Assembly (NCBI RefSeq): GCF_000143415.4
Contig: NW_003314289.1
Location: forward strand, 1,544,820 to 1,608,819
Reading direction: 5' to 3'
Source of the DNA: Selaginella moellendorffii
Taxonomy: Eukaryota; Streptophyta; Lycopodiopsida; Selaginellales; Selaginellaceae
Length of the DNA: 64,000 nt
This document shows, piece by piece, positions 25,516 through 38,029 of this stretch; positions within the stretch are counted from its first letter, which is position 1, and the number at the start of each line of letters is the position of its first letter. The translations under genes and the position numbers were made by a program. Under the pieces are notes generated by a model. The model made no database searches and was not told the origin of the DNA. It saw only the letters and a list, made by a program, of their open reading frames with translations.

Positions 25516-28035
25516 CTACAATACGTAAACACTGCATAACAAAGGACACATCGCAAGGCCATCTTCTGGAGCCACGCACTGCGCAGCCTCCACTCCCATG
25601 GCCAGGTTGCTGTGCGTTCTCGACGCACCAAGCAGCATCATCCAGCCCATGCTCTCCCTCTCCAGCCCCACAAACTGGATCACTTCTCTCGCCTCTGCCA
25701 GTCGCCCAGCCCGCGCCAGAAGATCAACCATGCACAGGTAGTGATCTTTGCTCGGCTCCACGGCGTAGTCCACAGCCATGGACACAAAGCTCGCCCAGCC
25801 TCTCTCCAGCGATCCCTCGTGACTGCACGCGTGTAGAACGCTCTGGAAGGTGACGGCGTCGGGAGAGACCCCGCACAGCTCCATCTCTCGGACGAGCTCG
25901 AGGGCTCTGGCGCTGTGGCCGTGGTGAGCAAACGCTGCCACCATCCCCGTCCACGAGAAAACGTCCCTGTTGTGGATCTTGGCGAAGCAGCTCCAAGCGT
26001 CTCGCAGGCTTCCACACCGGGCGTACAAGCTGAGTAGCGAGTTTTGCACGGCCACGTCCAGCTCCTCGGCCTTTCCCTCCAGGCTCGAGTGAATCTTCCT
26101 GCCTTCCAGTATGTTTCCGAGGCTCGAGCACGCACTCAGAACGCTCGTGTATGTGACGCTGTTGGGTTTGATCTCCTCGGAGAGCATCGTCTTGTAGAGC
26201 GCGAGAGCTTCTTCGCCACGGCCTGCTTGAGCGTATGACGCGATCATCGCGGTCCAGAAAACTACGTCTCGGCGTTCGTCCCTGCGGCTGCCAAACACCC
26301 TCTTCGCGGCTTCCAAGTTTCCACATGCGGCATACATGTTGAGCAGTGCTGTGTCCGTGACGACGTCCGTCTCAAATCCTTTCGTTGTGATCATAGCCTC
26401 GACTTTGCTGCCTGTTTCGATGTCCTTGATCTTCGAGCATGCCTTGAGAGCGTTGGCAAAGGTGACGTTGTTGGCCTCGACACCGGCTTCATGCATTCTC
26501 GCGTACAGCCTGAGAGCCTCGGTATCGCAGTCGTGATCGATATAGCCCACCATCATGAAGTTCCAAGGTATCACATCCTTCTTCCCCATCGCCTCGAAGA
26601 CCTGGCAGGCGCTCTTCAAGCTTCGGCACTTGATATACAAGCTGAGAAGGGAGGTTTCCATTGTCATGTCGGTCTCAAGTCCACTGCTCACGATTCGAGA
26701 GTGAACCTTCTGCCCCTGGGCCAGGTCCTCCATAGCCGAGCAAGCGATGAGGACGTTGGTGTATGTCACAGCATTAGGCTCCACGTCCATAGCGTCGTAT
26801 GCTTCGATAACTTGCTGGGGAGAACCACGCTCGGAGTAGGCCGAGAGCATAAAGTTCCAGCACAAAACGTCCCTCTTCTCGACACGATCGAACGCCTTCT
26901 TTGCATCTTCCAGGTTTCCGCACTTGACATACAATTGCACCAGAGCACTTCCCACCGCAACGTCGGTCTCAAGCCCCAAAGAAACTAGTCTTCCATGAAC
27001 TTGTCTGCCCCGAATCACATCTCCACAGCCTGTGCATGCCCCTATAACTCCAACAAAAGTGACTGCGTTTGGCTCCACGGAGGTCTCTGACTCCATCAGC
27101 CTGTAGATCTCGATTGCCTCGCTGTGACGGCCGGACTGGTTGTACGCCGAAATCATAGTACTCCAGGAGATCACGTCCTTCCTCTCCAGCCGGTTGAAAA
27201 CCTTTCTGGCTCCTTCTAAATCTCCACACTTCGCGTACACGTTGACGAGAGCGTTCTGGACTGGAACGTGTGACATATAACCGGATGCGAGGAGCCGCTG
27301 CTCCATAGCCCTGCAACCTGTAAGCGTCGAAGAACCCCTGGTGATGCTGGCATAAGTAGTGGCATTCGGCTTCACACCCTGTAAGTCCATCTCTCGGAGA
27401 AGCTTGTGTGACTGCCCGTTGTGAACAGATGCACCAGCCATTGCATTCCAAGTCACTATATCCTTCCGAGCCATGCTGTCGAAGACCGCTTTCGCATCTG
27501 CTGGACTACCACACTTGGCGTACATGTTGACAAGAGATGTCTGGAGAGATATGTCCCATTTGAACTCGCTGGCGGAGATGTAGGCGTGAACCTTCTTCCC
27601 GAATGGAAGCTCGTTCTGACAAGAGCACGCTCCCAGAACATGTAGACAGGTCACTGCGTTTGGACGGATTCCCTCACTTTCCATTCGTTCGAACAGCAAA
27701 AATGCCTCGTTGCGACGCCCATTCTGGGCATAGGCTCCAATCATCATACTCCACGAGTAAACGTTCTTCTGCTGCATGCCATCGAACACCTCGCGAGATT
27801 TCTGTGTGTTTCCAAACTTGCCATGTAGCTGAATGAGCCAGTTTCTGAAGTAAACGTTGTCTAAGTACCCGGTACCGGTAAACCTTGCATAAAGCACATC
27901 TAGCTCCCCTGAATCTTGGCACTGCTGCAAGAGTGTGAGACATTTTTGCTGTTGCTCTAACTTTCCACGATCAAACGGTGCCCCTGCTTTCGATTCGCGG
28001 AGAGTCCTCAACTTCCTGCAATGCATGAGATGCAT
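25516..28035 (-). CDS. PLS-class PPR protein without E2/DYW
   Basis: An 839-residue intronless pentatricopeptide-repeat protein, predicted to bind organellar RNA one base per motif. About seven P-L-S cycles are visible. Examples are NVYSWSMMIGAYAQNG, then a 35-residue P motif with IRPNAVT, then an L motif with VHAYISASEF. The C-terminus stops inside the E1-like region (GWMMLLGASRTHSN...LCSVYVL), with no E2 or DYW deaminase domain. It would therefore act in RNA binding or need a partner for editing. The first in-frame ATG is at 28035; a TGA lies 11 codons upstream. That start is only 30 bp after the stop codon of the WASHC4-like gene on the same strand. No clear transit peptide was recognised. 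Confidence 0.95.
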   Translation of the reverse strand: MHLMHCRKLRTLRESKAGAPFDRGKLEQQQKCLTLLQQCQDSGELDVLYARFTGTGYLDNVYFRNWLIQLHGKFGNTQKSREVFDGMQQKNVYSWSMMIGAYAQNGRRNEAFLLFERMESEGIRPNAVTCLHVLGACSCQNELPFGKKVHAYISASEFKWDISLQTSLVNMYAKCGSPADAKAVFDSMARKDIVTWNAMAGASVHNGQSHKLLREMDLQGVKPNATTYASITRGSSTLTGCRAMEQRLLASGYMSHVPVQNALVNVYAKCGDLEGARKVFNRLERKDVISWSTMISAYNQSGRHSEAIEIYRLMESETSVEPNAVTFVGVIGACTGCGDVIRGRQVHGRLVSLGLETDVAVGSALVQLYVKCGNLEDAKKAFDRVEKRDVLCWNFMLSAYSERGSPQQVIEAYDAMDVEPNAVTYTNVLIACSAMEDLAQGQKVHSRIVSSGLETDMTMETSLLSLYIKCRSLKSACQVFEAMGKKDVIPWNFMMVGYIDHDCDTEALRLYARMHEAGVEANNVTFANALKACSKIKDIETGSKVEAMITTKGFETDVVTDTALLNMYAACGNLEAAKRVFGSRRDERRDVVFWTAMIASYAQAGRGEEALALYKTMLSEEIKPNSVTYTSVLSACSSLGNILEGRKIHSSLEGKAEELDVAVQNSLLSLYARCGSLRDAWSCFAKIHNRDVFSWTGMVAAFAHHGHSARALELVREMELCGVSPDAVTFQSVLHACSHEGSLERGWASFVSMAVDYAVEPSKDHYLCMVDLLARAGRLAEAREVIQFVGLERESMGWMMLLGASRTHSNLAMGVEAAQCVAPEDGLAMCPLLCSVYVL

Positions 28036-28065
28036 TAGGTTAATGGAACTCAGACTGACAGACAA

Positions 28066-31000
28066 TCAATAAAAACCTTGAAAGAAAACTCTTGCTCCCG
28101 TGAAAGTGAATTCAATGAGCTCTACCTCCATAAGAATTGCTGTAATCTTCTTCATCATCTGGAAACAGAGAAAGCAGAATAAGTTTCTCGTCACTGGCAT
28201 TTCAAAGCAAACAAACCATTTCCATGTTCTGAGCTTCTTCCTTTGAGAGAGATGCCAGCTTCTGGCTCCAAGCTTGCAGCCCGTTCATGCCGCTGCCAGT
28301 GCTGTCCATGTCTAGGCTCTCCTCGAGGCGTGCTCTCTCAGCTACGAAATGCTGTCTGGCAGACTGAAACCAGTGCAGAGAATCGAATTGTTTGTCTTGG
28401 TCCAGAACCTGAAATCCAGTTTGATATTTGTAACTGTGTCAAAGATTACTAACCTTCAGAATATAGGCAATCCCAAGAGCAAATCCATCGTCGGTAAACG
28501 TTGCATTTACAGCATCTCTTCCGCGTTTATGAAGCTTCTCTTTTGACTGGAGTATTGCATCCGCCGCATTGATAGTCAGAGCAGGAACCAACAAGAAAAA
28601 ATCTCGCAGATGTATGTTGTCATTGCCCTTAAGTTCCTGCTAGAGAACGTATGTATCATTCCACATAAACAAATATAGTGTTACCGAGAATATATTTGTA
28701 AGGATCGCGAAGTAATCAGTCTCGTTGACTGATAGGTTTTGGCTCTCTAAAGCCTTATCCAGTATCAGACCGGCATCAATGCCAGCTTTGGGCAAGAAAA
28801 ATGTCTTGGCTGCTTCCTCAAATCCTTTAGTCATCGGCAGAGACCTGCCAAAAACAAAGGAAGTTATATTTCCATTGGACTACATTCTCTTACCCGCAAG
28901 CAGTAGTGCAATAATTCAATCCCCCTAGGCGAACCATCCTGACAAAGCCGAGCGCGTTTCCCATCTCCGCAATGAGACGTCGAAACTGGTCTAGAAAGCT
29001 GAATCCATCATCAGTAACTCCAAGTTTTCTGATATCTTTGTTCAGTTTCTCAGCTCTTTCCACTGGGTAGCCGCTGTCGGCTTGCAGTTTCTTTTCCTGA
29101 AATAAATAACATCTAGTTATTGAGCTTTGGAAAGCATCTTACCTTATAGAATCGTTGTTCCTTCACCATTCGAGACTTGATGTGATCATCAAATAAGAAT
29201 TGTGAGAAAACCAGGAACTTCTGAGCGAGAAACTGATACGCGAAGTTCACAGTGGTGCTCATAATTCCAATGCCATGAGTCCGGATTGAATTTGCAGCGT
29301 GCTTCACGTTGACCGTGTTCAGATTTTTCCTGTTTCGTGCATTTGAAGGTCTCTCAACAAATACCTGTAGGAAGTTGTGAAATGCTAGGCTCGTTTTGAA
29401 TCAAGGTCTACCTGAGTGTTGAGGTTGTAGGTATAACACGCTACGAATATATGTATGTTGCGCATTATTTCCAATACGTCCACCCCTTGCTCTAAAGTTT
29501 GACCAGGAAGATGAATTGCATCCAACGAAAGCCCATATTTAAGCTCCGCGATATTTTTCATTTCATTGTATGTCTGAAAAAACCAGGGCTGTAAATCAAC
29601 CACTGAAAGTTGTAACAATACCTTCCAGTTGTGCAGCGCAACGGCCGCATGGTCATAAAATGCTGCATTCAGGTAGACTTCAACCCGAGACTTAATGTGA
29701 ATGAACGAAGAGAGGAGGCGTAAAGGTTTGATTTTTAGAAACCAGGAGGGATCCCGAACTCCTGTCTGAAAGACATATAAGGAAGAGACAATTTTGTGCA
29801 GGAAACACACCTTTGTAGGATTTACATTCACTGCTCCTTTTAAATGAGCCGAGTGTACATGTAGCCTCAAATCCGTCTCTATATCGTGACAGATGGGTTC
29901 TACCACCTCCTGTTAAGCAAAACAGTGAGTTAGTATAAAAAGAGCATTCTCTCAATTACTGTAAGTAGGCAATCCCGTATCGACTTCTCGTACAATGAGG
30001 CATCAGCACATCCACACTGGAGTAGCTTGGCTCCGTCCAAAAATGCAGACACCAAGTACCTAATATGAAAAGCATGCCAAGTGAAGAAATGAATTCAAAA
30101 GTTGAAATCTTACTGCAAATGTCTGGCTTCGCCGGCTTGTGAATAAACCATAGCAAAGCAGGTTGCCATCATCTCTTTGTTCCAAAATAAGAAGCTACAG
30201 TCTGTGGCCATTTGAATTAAGCTTCCTCGATTCAAAGTCAGCTCTATGAGAGCAATATAGTCTTCAATTTCCTTGATACGCTCCTCCTGTAACTTGGTTT
30301 GCTGTTTAAAAGAACGAAAAGAAAAAGAAAAGAAGAGGAAGGGGGTCATCACAATGCATAATTTCAAATAACCTTCTGGAATTACCAAGCAAGTCACTAC
30401 ATCGAAGGCAAGGCGAAATGTAAACAATCCTTGAACTGTTGGTAAAAAATCCAGTGCTTTCATTGTAATATTCAGCTGTTTAAAATGATGCAGATTAGTC
30501 ACGAGTTAGAATTGCAAAGCACTTACTGCACATAATGCATCCATGAGCTTAAGTTCTGGTTCCCTTGTTTCTTCATGCCAAAAAACACATTAGATTGGCC
30601 AGAAAACCACAGGTTAAGGTAACTTACTGCTCGGCGAACGGTTAAACATGTTTCCATTAGAAGTTTTTAGTTTTGAATTTAGATCCTCTGCCAGCCAAGA
30701 CTGCAGCAAATTATCACGAGGAACAGAATTTATTTTGTTTATGTACCTTAAACTGCAATAGACGTTCCCTGACGACAGACATAAGATGGCCCACTATCTG
30801 GCCAACACTCAGCGCAACCTCCTGCCTCAGTTTGTTGAACATGTACTCAATTGCCTGAGAAATAAAACGCATTAAGTTTGAAGACATCCCCAAATGCTTA
30901 CTTTGAGTAGTTCCATTCCGTAACGCAATTGTCTCACTTGCTCCTTGCTTATCGGCACCTTGAATACAATATCTAAGAACTTTGTAACCACAGCCTTTAA

Positions 31001-32760
31001 ACGTACCTCGAGAAGAACATGCAGATCGATTGCAGATCTTAGAAACTTTTGAAGCTTGTTTGCAAGCAGAATCCCCTGTAAAACCTTCAGGCATCAGAGG
31101 AAACCTCTTGGTAACGTACCAGGGTTGCTTGTTGCAAATGCCTATCCAGTAGAGACTGACTAGAAAGATTCTGCGCCTACCTTAAAAGTAAAACGTCAGA
31201 TCGGAGACGACGACGAGAGGTCACTTACAGGTGATGAAGCTGCCAACGTGCTAAATGAAACCAGCCAATCACAGATTGAACGATGTGTTTCATGAGAATC
31301 TCTAGAACGAATGTGCATATTAGAAATTCAAATATCAGTAGAACGAAAGCCTTACTTGATCAGAGCTTCGTCCAAACGGGTAAGGTAGCTACGCTTCAAG
31401 ATCGCAGCATCCCTTCGCACGTCCCTGAACAAGGTTGAGGCGCGAAACCAAGACGGAGAGTGTGCACTTAAAAACTCGATCGAGAGAAACCTCACGTTTG
31501 AGACCGGATGCAGTACGGGAAAATTTGCAGCTAGTTTCGAGATCATTTTCAGCGTCTTCTTGTCACTAGCTTCTCCTGGTAGAGACAAATACTATCAAGG
31601 AGATGAAAAAGGAGTTCCTACAGCATACCACTGATCCATGAATAGAGCACAAAAACTCCCAAAAGCCCCACGAGCTTCTCACGGTCGTCAGGTTGCTCCT
31701 TGGAGGTTTCTAAAACAAAAGTTCCATTAGGACCATCTACACTCGTAGAAAAGCTCGTACCGATGGCATTTAAGACTTTGACAATGGCCGTCCTTAAGCC
31801 GAAGGATACCTCTTCAAGAAACAAAGCATTGTCTTTGAGTTCTTCCTTTTCTAATTGCAGAGAAAAATCCTCGTGTATGCATCTCTGGGCCACAAACATA
31901 TTAGTTCTACTCATCATCACTGCCAAAACGCAAAAACAAAAACCTGAAAGAGGCCGGTCACGAGCAGATCGTCCATCTCACTCACAGCACGATGGAGAGA
32001 CTCGATCTGATTAGCTTCCACGTCGAAAGAATCTGGTTCAGCTCTCACAGACTGCAACATTCTAAGAAAGTTATTAGATAGAAATCTCACATTGCGAGCA
32101 AAGAACACACATACATACCTTGTAAACAGGGACAGGGAATGGCCAATAGCTCCATTATGCGAAACAATCTCGTCCAGTATCATCAAAATTCCAAGACCTT
32201 CGCCGAGGGAGCTGATCGCTGTGTGGAAGTGCACACTCGAGAGAGTCGAGAACGTTTGCTTCTTTCTCGAGAGTGGAGAGTAGAGTGCTTGCAACTGGCG
32301 AAAGAGATTCCCCAGCAACCCTCTCAATCCCACGATCGAAGTTTTAAGCTCGTGGAAGAATCCATACCACCTTGCGAATGCCAGTTGGACGCTTCCCTCG
32401 AGAGAAGCCTTGTCAGAATCGCCAAATACGAGCAGCCGGGGATAGATCTTTTCCAGCGCCTGCAAAATTTCGATCAATATCGGAGCTCTGGGACCAGATT
32501 TTGCCTACCTCTCGCCTAAATCGCGAGATTTCCACGCAATCGAAGGCCAGCGGCATGAGAACCTTGTTGACAGTGGCATTGTCGCTGACGATCATCTTTG
32601 GAAGCGAAACCCCAGATTCGCAAAGAGTGAGCGCCAAACCAATAGGATCCGCATTGCAAGGAGAGGCGGCTCCTCCCAGCTTCCAGACCTGATCCCTCCA
32701 CTCATCCACAAAGCGCCGCAATCGCTCCTGCTGCTCGTAGGCAATGGCGCCATCCTCCAT
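28066..32760 (-). CDS. WASHC4: WASH complex subunit 4 (SWIP/KIAA1033 homologue)
   Basis: A multi-exon gene for the SWIP subunit of the WASH complex, which promotes Arp2/3 actin nucleation on endosomes. Recognition rests on blocks nearly identical to the animal protein: [19 protein letters not shown] (29.9 kb), [20 protein letters not shown] (29.5 kb), [20 protein letters not shown] (29.3 kb) and [15 protein letters not shown] (28.5 kb). The ATG at 32760 opens exon 1 (32760-32509, 84 codons); a 49-nt GT-AG intron follows and exon 2 begins at 32459 in phase. The last exon ends with a TGA at 28068-28066. Introns are about 50-90 nt and exceed 20 in number; I did not place every boundary. The reading frame looks intact. 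Confidence 0.92.
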
Positions 32761-32842
32761 AGCCGAAACTTAAAACCCTAGCCAACGAATATCCGTGTGA
32801 TTTAAAACTTTTCATCCTTGCAAGAAAGAATATTCACGAGAA

Positions 32843-35800
32843 TCATTTGCCACCTTGCATGGAAAGAGAGTAGAAGTTATTGTCTCGACATCCAACGAAT
32901 ATTTGTCCTCCAAGAACCATGGGTGTTGAAAATACGTCCCCGGGCAGCTTAAATTTTCCTATCACAGCAACACAGCCAGGAACTTGTGATTTGGGCTCGC
33001 CCAAGGAATGGTCGCATGAAACCATCGCTGGAGCTTTGAGAACGTAGAGATTTCCAGAGGTAGTACACACGCACAAAAGCCTGGACGAAGAGAACCAAGA
33101 GCGTGTTATTAGACAGCATTTCTTTGTTTCACCTGTAAGCGTTGTCTTCCTCGACTAGTTGAATGGCTTCATCGATCCACGGTCCGGCTACTATTGGTTC
33201 TTCCAGGCAGATTTTCCATAGAAGCTTGCCAGAAATCTGTCACACAAATCCGTGAGAAACAATGCAATGGACTATCCCTTCGTTTTACCTGGCAGTATGA
33301 GTAAACATGCCCGTCCCGAGAACATACGAGAACCTGACAGCAAGAAACTTAGGAGTGGCCAAAAACAGTCCAATTTACTTGGTGAAAGATTGCCGAGGAG
33401 GTGTATACACCAGAGAACACTGGACCAAGTGTGTTCACCTGGAAGTTGGAACGGGAGGCTTGAAAGGTGAAACAAAATTATGAGCAAACCTTCCAAGCAA
33501 TGTCACCAGTAGAAGAAAACGCGGTTACAGAACCATCAACAGCAGCAACGAGAACTGCAAAAGTGTGTAAGTGAGGAACAGGAGCACAAGCGAGTCAATA
33601 CCGTTTCCGGTGGAAGAATCTACGTTGGGGGACGCAAAAATAGGTGCCCCTACATCGCGTTCCCAGGATAAACCATAGTTTGGCTGAAACATCGTAGAGA
33701 TAGGCCAGTCAGCCTACAAAGCTATTAGAATACCTGCGTGCAAATGAGATACAGCCGACCACCAGTTGTAGCAATGTAGACATTCTTCCGCAACTACAAG
33801 GAAAAACATTAATCTCTGGCTGAACAATAGGAAACGCCAATCGACTTACTGCATCAGTTGCTGGAGATCCAAAAATGCTCCCATGACACAAATACCTCCA
33901 TATGCACGTACGAGAAATAGGATCCAGAACATACACAATATGGTCATGCGAACCACACCTGCAGGAAACTCTCAGAGTCTCATACGCTGCTTAATGGCAG
34001 CTTACCAGATGTATCCTTCCCAAGTATCAACAACTGGTTGGCATTTTACCTGCGACGTAAATTTGATGCGAAACTAAAGTTCCCAGAATAAACATTACCT
34101 CGCCATCTGTTTGAAATCTCCACATGACCCTTCCGTCGTCTGGATCCAGAAAATACACAAAGCCATCGTAACAGCCAACAACAACCTGGAATGTTCACGT
34201 TAATTAAGAGATGGAAAGTAAAAGAAGGAAAACTAGTCTGAACCTGTGAAAAGTCGCCTGTCACAGCAGCTGTAGACTCGACCCGACCTCCCAGACTTGT
34301 CTCCCATATTTGTTCCCCACTGCATTAGTTCGACGTTAGATGAAAACCACGTAAAAGGTCCTAAAGGTACCTGATAGCATCGATACAGAAAAACTTCCAA
34401 GCATGAGAGCCAATGTAGAGCCGATAGCCTGAAGTTGTAGTCAACAATAAAGGCGACGCATCAACACAAGCGTGCAAGCATTTCCCCCATGTAACTTGAA
34501 TTTCCCGAGAGCCTGAAGTACCAAGGTTGCATTTTGTTGTTACTACCTGGTTATACTGGTTGTGTCGAACGAAAACGGAGGGCGTAGGTACCGAAATATG
34601 ACGAGGCCAAGATGGACGAGGCGAAACATAAGTATGAACAGTCTTGAGTCTCTTTGGGCCGTAGCAAGAGCAGGTTACTTCTTCACGGCTACCGCCTCTT
34701 CTTACCTCAACCTTGTCATCATCCACACGTTGAGCACTCTGCATGGCGTCATAAAGTTCGAGAGCCGTCCGGAACTTGAAGAGCAGACGCATGTCAATAC
34801 CGAGTAAGTGAGCGGCATGGGCTGCAGAAACCGACGTTCCTCCGGACAAGAAAAAATCGTCTGAAGGAGAAATGCTGTCAGAAAGTAACACTTCTGAAAA
34901 ACTCTGCAGGTCCACGAAAAACAGTTGGAACATGGAAAATAAGAATTCTATTTACCTGTATGACCCTTTGAACAGATTCCGAAGCAAATGATTGTAATTT
35001 TCCATGAGAAGCAACGGTGTTACTCAGCTTCTGAATGGCGGAATAGTCAACCTTTCCAGAGCTCGTCAGTGGGAAGGCATCGACGAAAATATAACGCTCG
35101 GGAACCATATACGACGGGAGTCTTTTCGTCAGCCATTCCCTGAGGTTATCCTCTTTATGATTGTCGTCGTTTGCCTTCAAGATGACACAAGCTGCTAGTT
35201 GGATGTCATCGCTTGCAAGACGAAGAGGGTACACGGCTGATTTCTTTACCTGCTGATTTTCCTCTAGACACCTTTCGACTTCTTCAGGTTCCACTCGTTG
35301 GCCGTGGACTTGAAAAAGCCTGTCCGTCCGCCCGACCAAAATGATGTCTCCGTTTTCTAATCTCCTTGCCAAATCTCCGGTTCTGAAAGCCTTTTTCTTT
35401 TCGGACTCGAAAAATCGGAGAGAAGTGCCGCTTTCATCGTTCCAGTATCCGTGCGAAACACCTGCACCACTGATACACAATTCTCCGAAGTTGACATCGG
35501 CTCCATCGACTGGTTGGATATGAATGAAGCAACCTGTAATAGGCGTCCCAATAGGAACATTCGTTTCGCTAAACATATCGCTCAACTCGTTGCAGTCGAA
35601 ACAAGAGCAGTCACCAGACACCTGAAAAAGTAAATTTGCTTAGCATCCCAAGAGTGTAGAAGTGTTTTACCTCTGTGCTGCCATACAGGTTTAAAACCCG
35701 TATCCATGGTAGACTCTTGCGAAGTTCAAGCACCAGCCTGTATGACAGTGCCTCTCCGCTTGATACGAGAAGACACAGCCTCATACTTCCAGAGCTAGAA

Positions 35801-36760
35801 GCTTGAAAAGCAGGCAAAAGTGCGCGTAGCAACGATGGAACGGCAACCAGTCTTGTCACGCTGAAAGCCTGCAAGCTTTAAAACAACAATTAAAAGGATA
35901 AGAAACGAAAACTCACACGCACTTGCAAATAGTTTAGCAGTCCAAGAGGATTTCGCTTGATATCCCGCTCGCAAGGAATGACGAGTGACGCCCCGGCAAA
36001 GAGCGGACCAAGAGACTCCGTCAAGTGATCGATGAAACCAATCGCAGTCTTAAACAAGCCAACGTCCGATGAAGAATGCGGATATGAGTCCTCCATCCAC
36101 TGAAGACGATTGAGCAATCCTAGTTAGAACAGAAACTTTAAAAATCCGGACTACTGCGCAAACAAGCTTACCAGTATCAGTGCCGCACACGCCTTTGGGC
36201 TTTCCCGTGGATCCAGACGTGTACATGATGTAAGAAAATGGTGGTCTAGAGCACGGCCAAGTAGTGCTCTTCGTCCTCTCCTCCACCTCCAGTTTTCCCA
36301 GATCACCAATGCGAAGCTCACGACAAGGTAGACTCTGTGAAACTTCACTGAAATGGTTCTGGTAGTCATCCGGCAACCATGGCGACTGATCGCATCCTAC
36401 TATCAACGAAGCCTTCGAATCTACCATGACCTCGGTAATCCTCGAAAGTGGCCACGAAGAATCGAGAGGTACAAACACCGCTGCTGCCTTGTTCACGGCC
36501 AGAATCGCCACCAGATACTCGGCCGATCGAGGAATCATCACTCCAACAGTGCTCACGCCTGAATCAGGGTCCTTGGAGCCAGCGGCATCGAGAGCGCTTG
36601 CAATCTGGCGACTATAACACTTGACAGAGCTCCAAATCTCCCAGAATGTGTAGCGCCGATCAATACCACCATCACCCCCGGCGTGGATTACACAAACCTG
36701 GCCTGGAAATCTCGCCGCCACGGCGCGGAAGGAATGCGCCAAAGAAGAGCCCTCCTCCAT
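32843..36760 (-). CDS. AASDH/AAE19-like adenylating enzyme with beta-propeller
   Basis: A multi-exon gene homologous to animal AASDH (ACSF4) and plant putative acyl-activating enzyme 19. Domains in order: an AMP-binding domain (core FSYIMYTSGSTGKPKG near 36.2 kb; FRTGDLARRLENGDIILVGR near 35.4 kb; LTSSGKVDYSAI near 35.05 kb); a carrier domain with DDFFLSGGTSVSAAH near 34.85 kb, whose Ser would carry phosphopantetheine; then PQQ-like beta-propeller repeats (YIGSHAWKFFCIDAI, IVYVLDPISRTCIWRY, IFVGCRDNNFYSLS). It should activate a carboxylic substrate as an adenylate and load it on the carrier. The plant substrate is not known. The stop at 32843 lies 82 bp before the ATG of the WASHC4-like gene. 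Confidence 0.92.
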
Positions 36761-36853
36761 GACTGCTAAACCCTAAAGAATGACTCGATAGATAGAAGAT
36801 ATATATTTACTTGAAATGCTAGAACAAGAGTTAAGATCTTATCATCGACCACA

Positions 36854-37690
<837 letters not shown>

Positions 37691-37763
37691 GCGCCTGTAG
37701 CTCAGTGGATAGAGCGTCTGTTTCCTAAGCAGAAAGTCACAGGTTCGACCCCTGTCTGGCGCG
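37691..37763 (+). tRNA. tRNA-Arg(CCT)
   Basis: A full cloverleaf with anticodon CCT and no intron, identical to the gene at 24715. The 3' flank (GAGTAACAGACAAC) is also nearly the same as the other copy. Confidence 0.96.
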
Positions 37764-38029
37764 AGTAACAGACAACTCCTTATGGTTCACAGCAATCTAA
37801 ATTTCTCTGTTTCGTTACAAAATGAAAAAGAAGATATAGATATATGCCAAAGACCATGTGTTTGTTTTTGTTTTCTTTCATTTATAAGAAAGAAAGAAGA
37901 GTTAATAGTTACACATTATGCCATACCGGATTTCTGGACATGGTAGTAGAGCAGGTAAGTAACTAGACCCAGCATCCACTCCGTAGATATTTACAAAAAT
38001 TGCTTTGTTTCTGTTACATTTCTAGGAGA

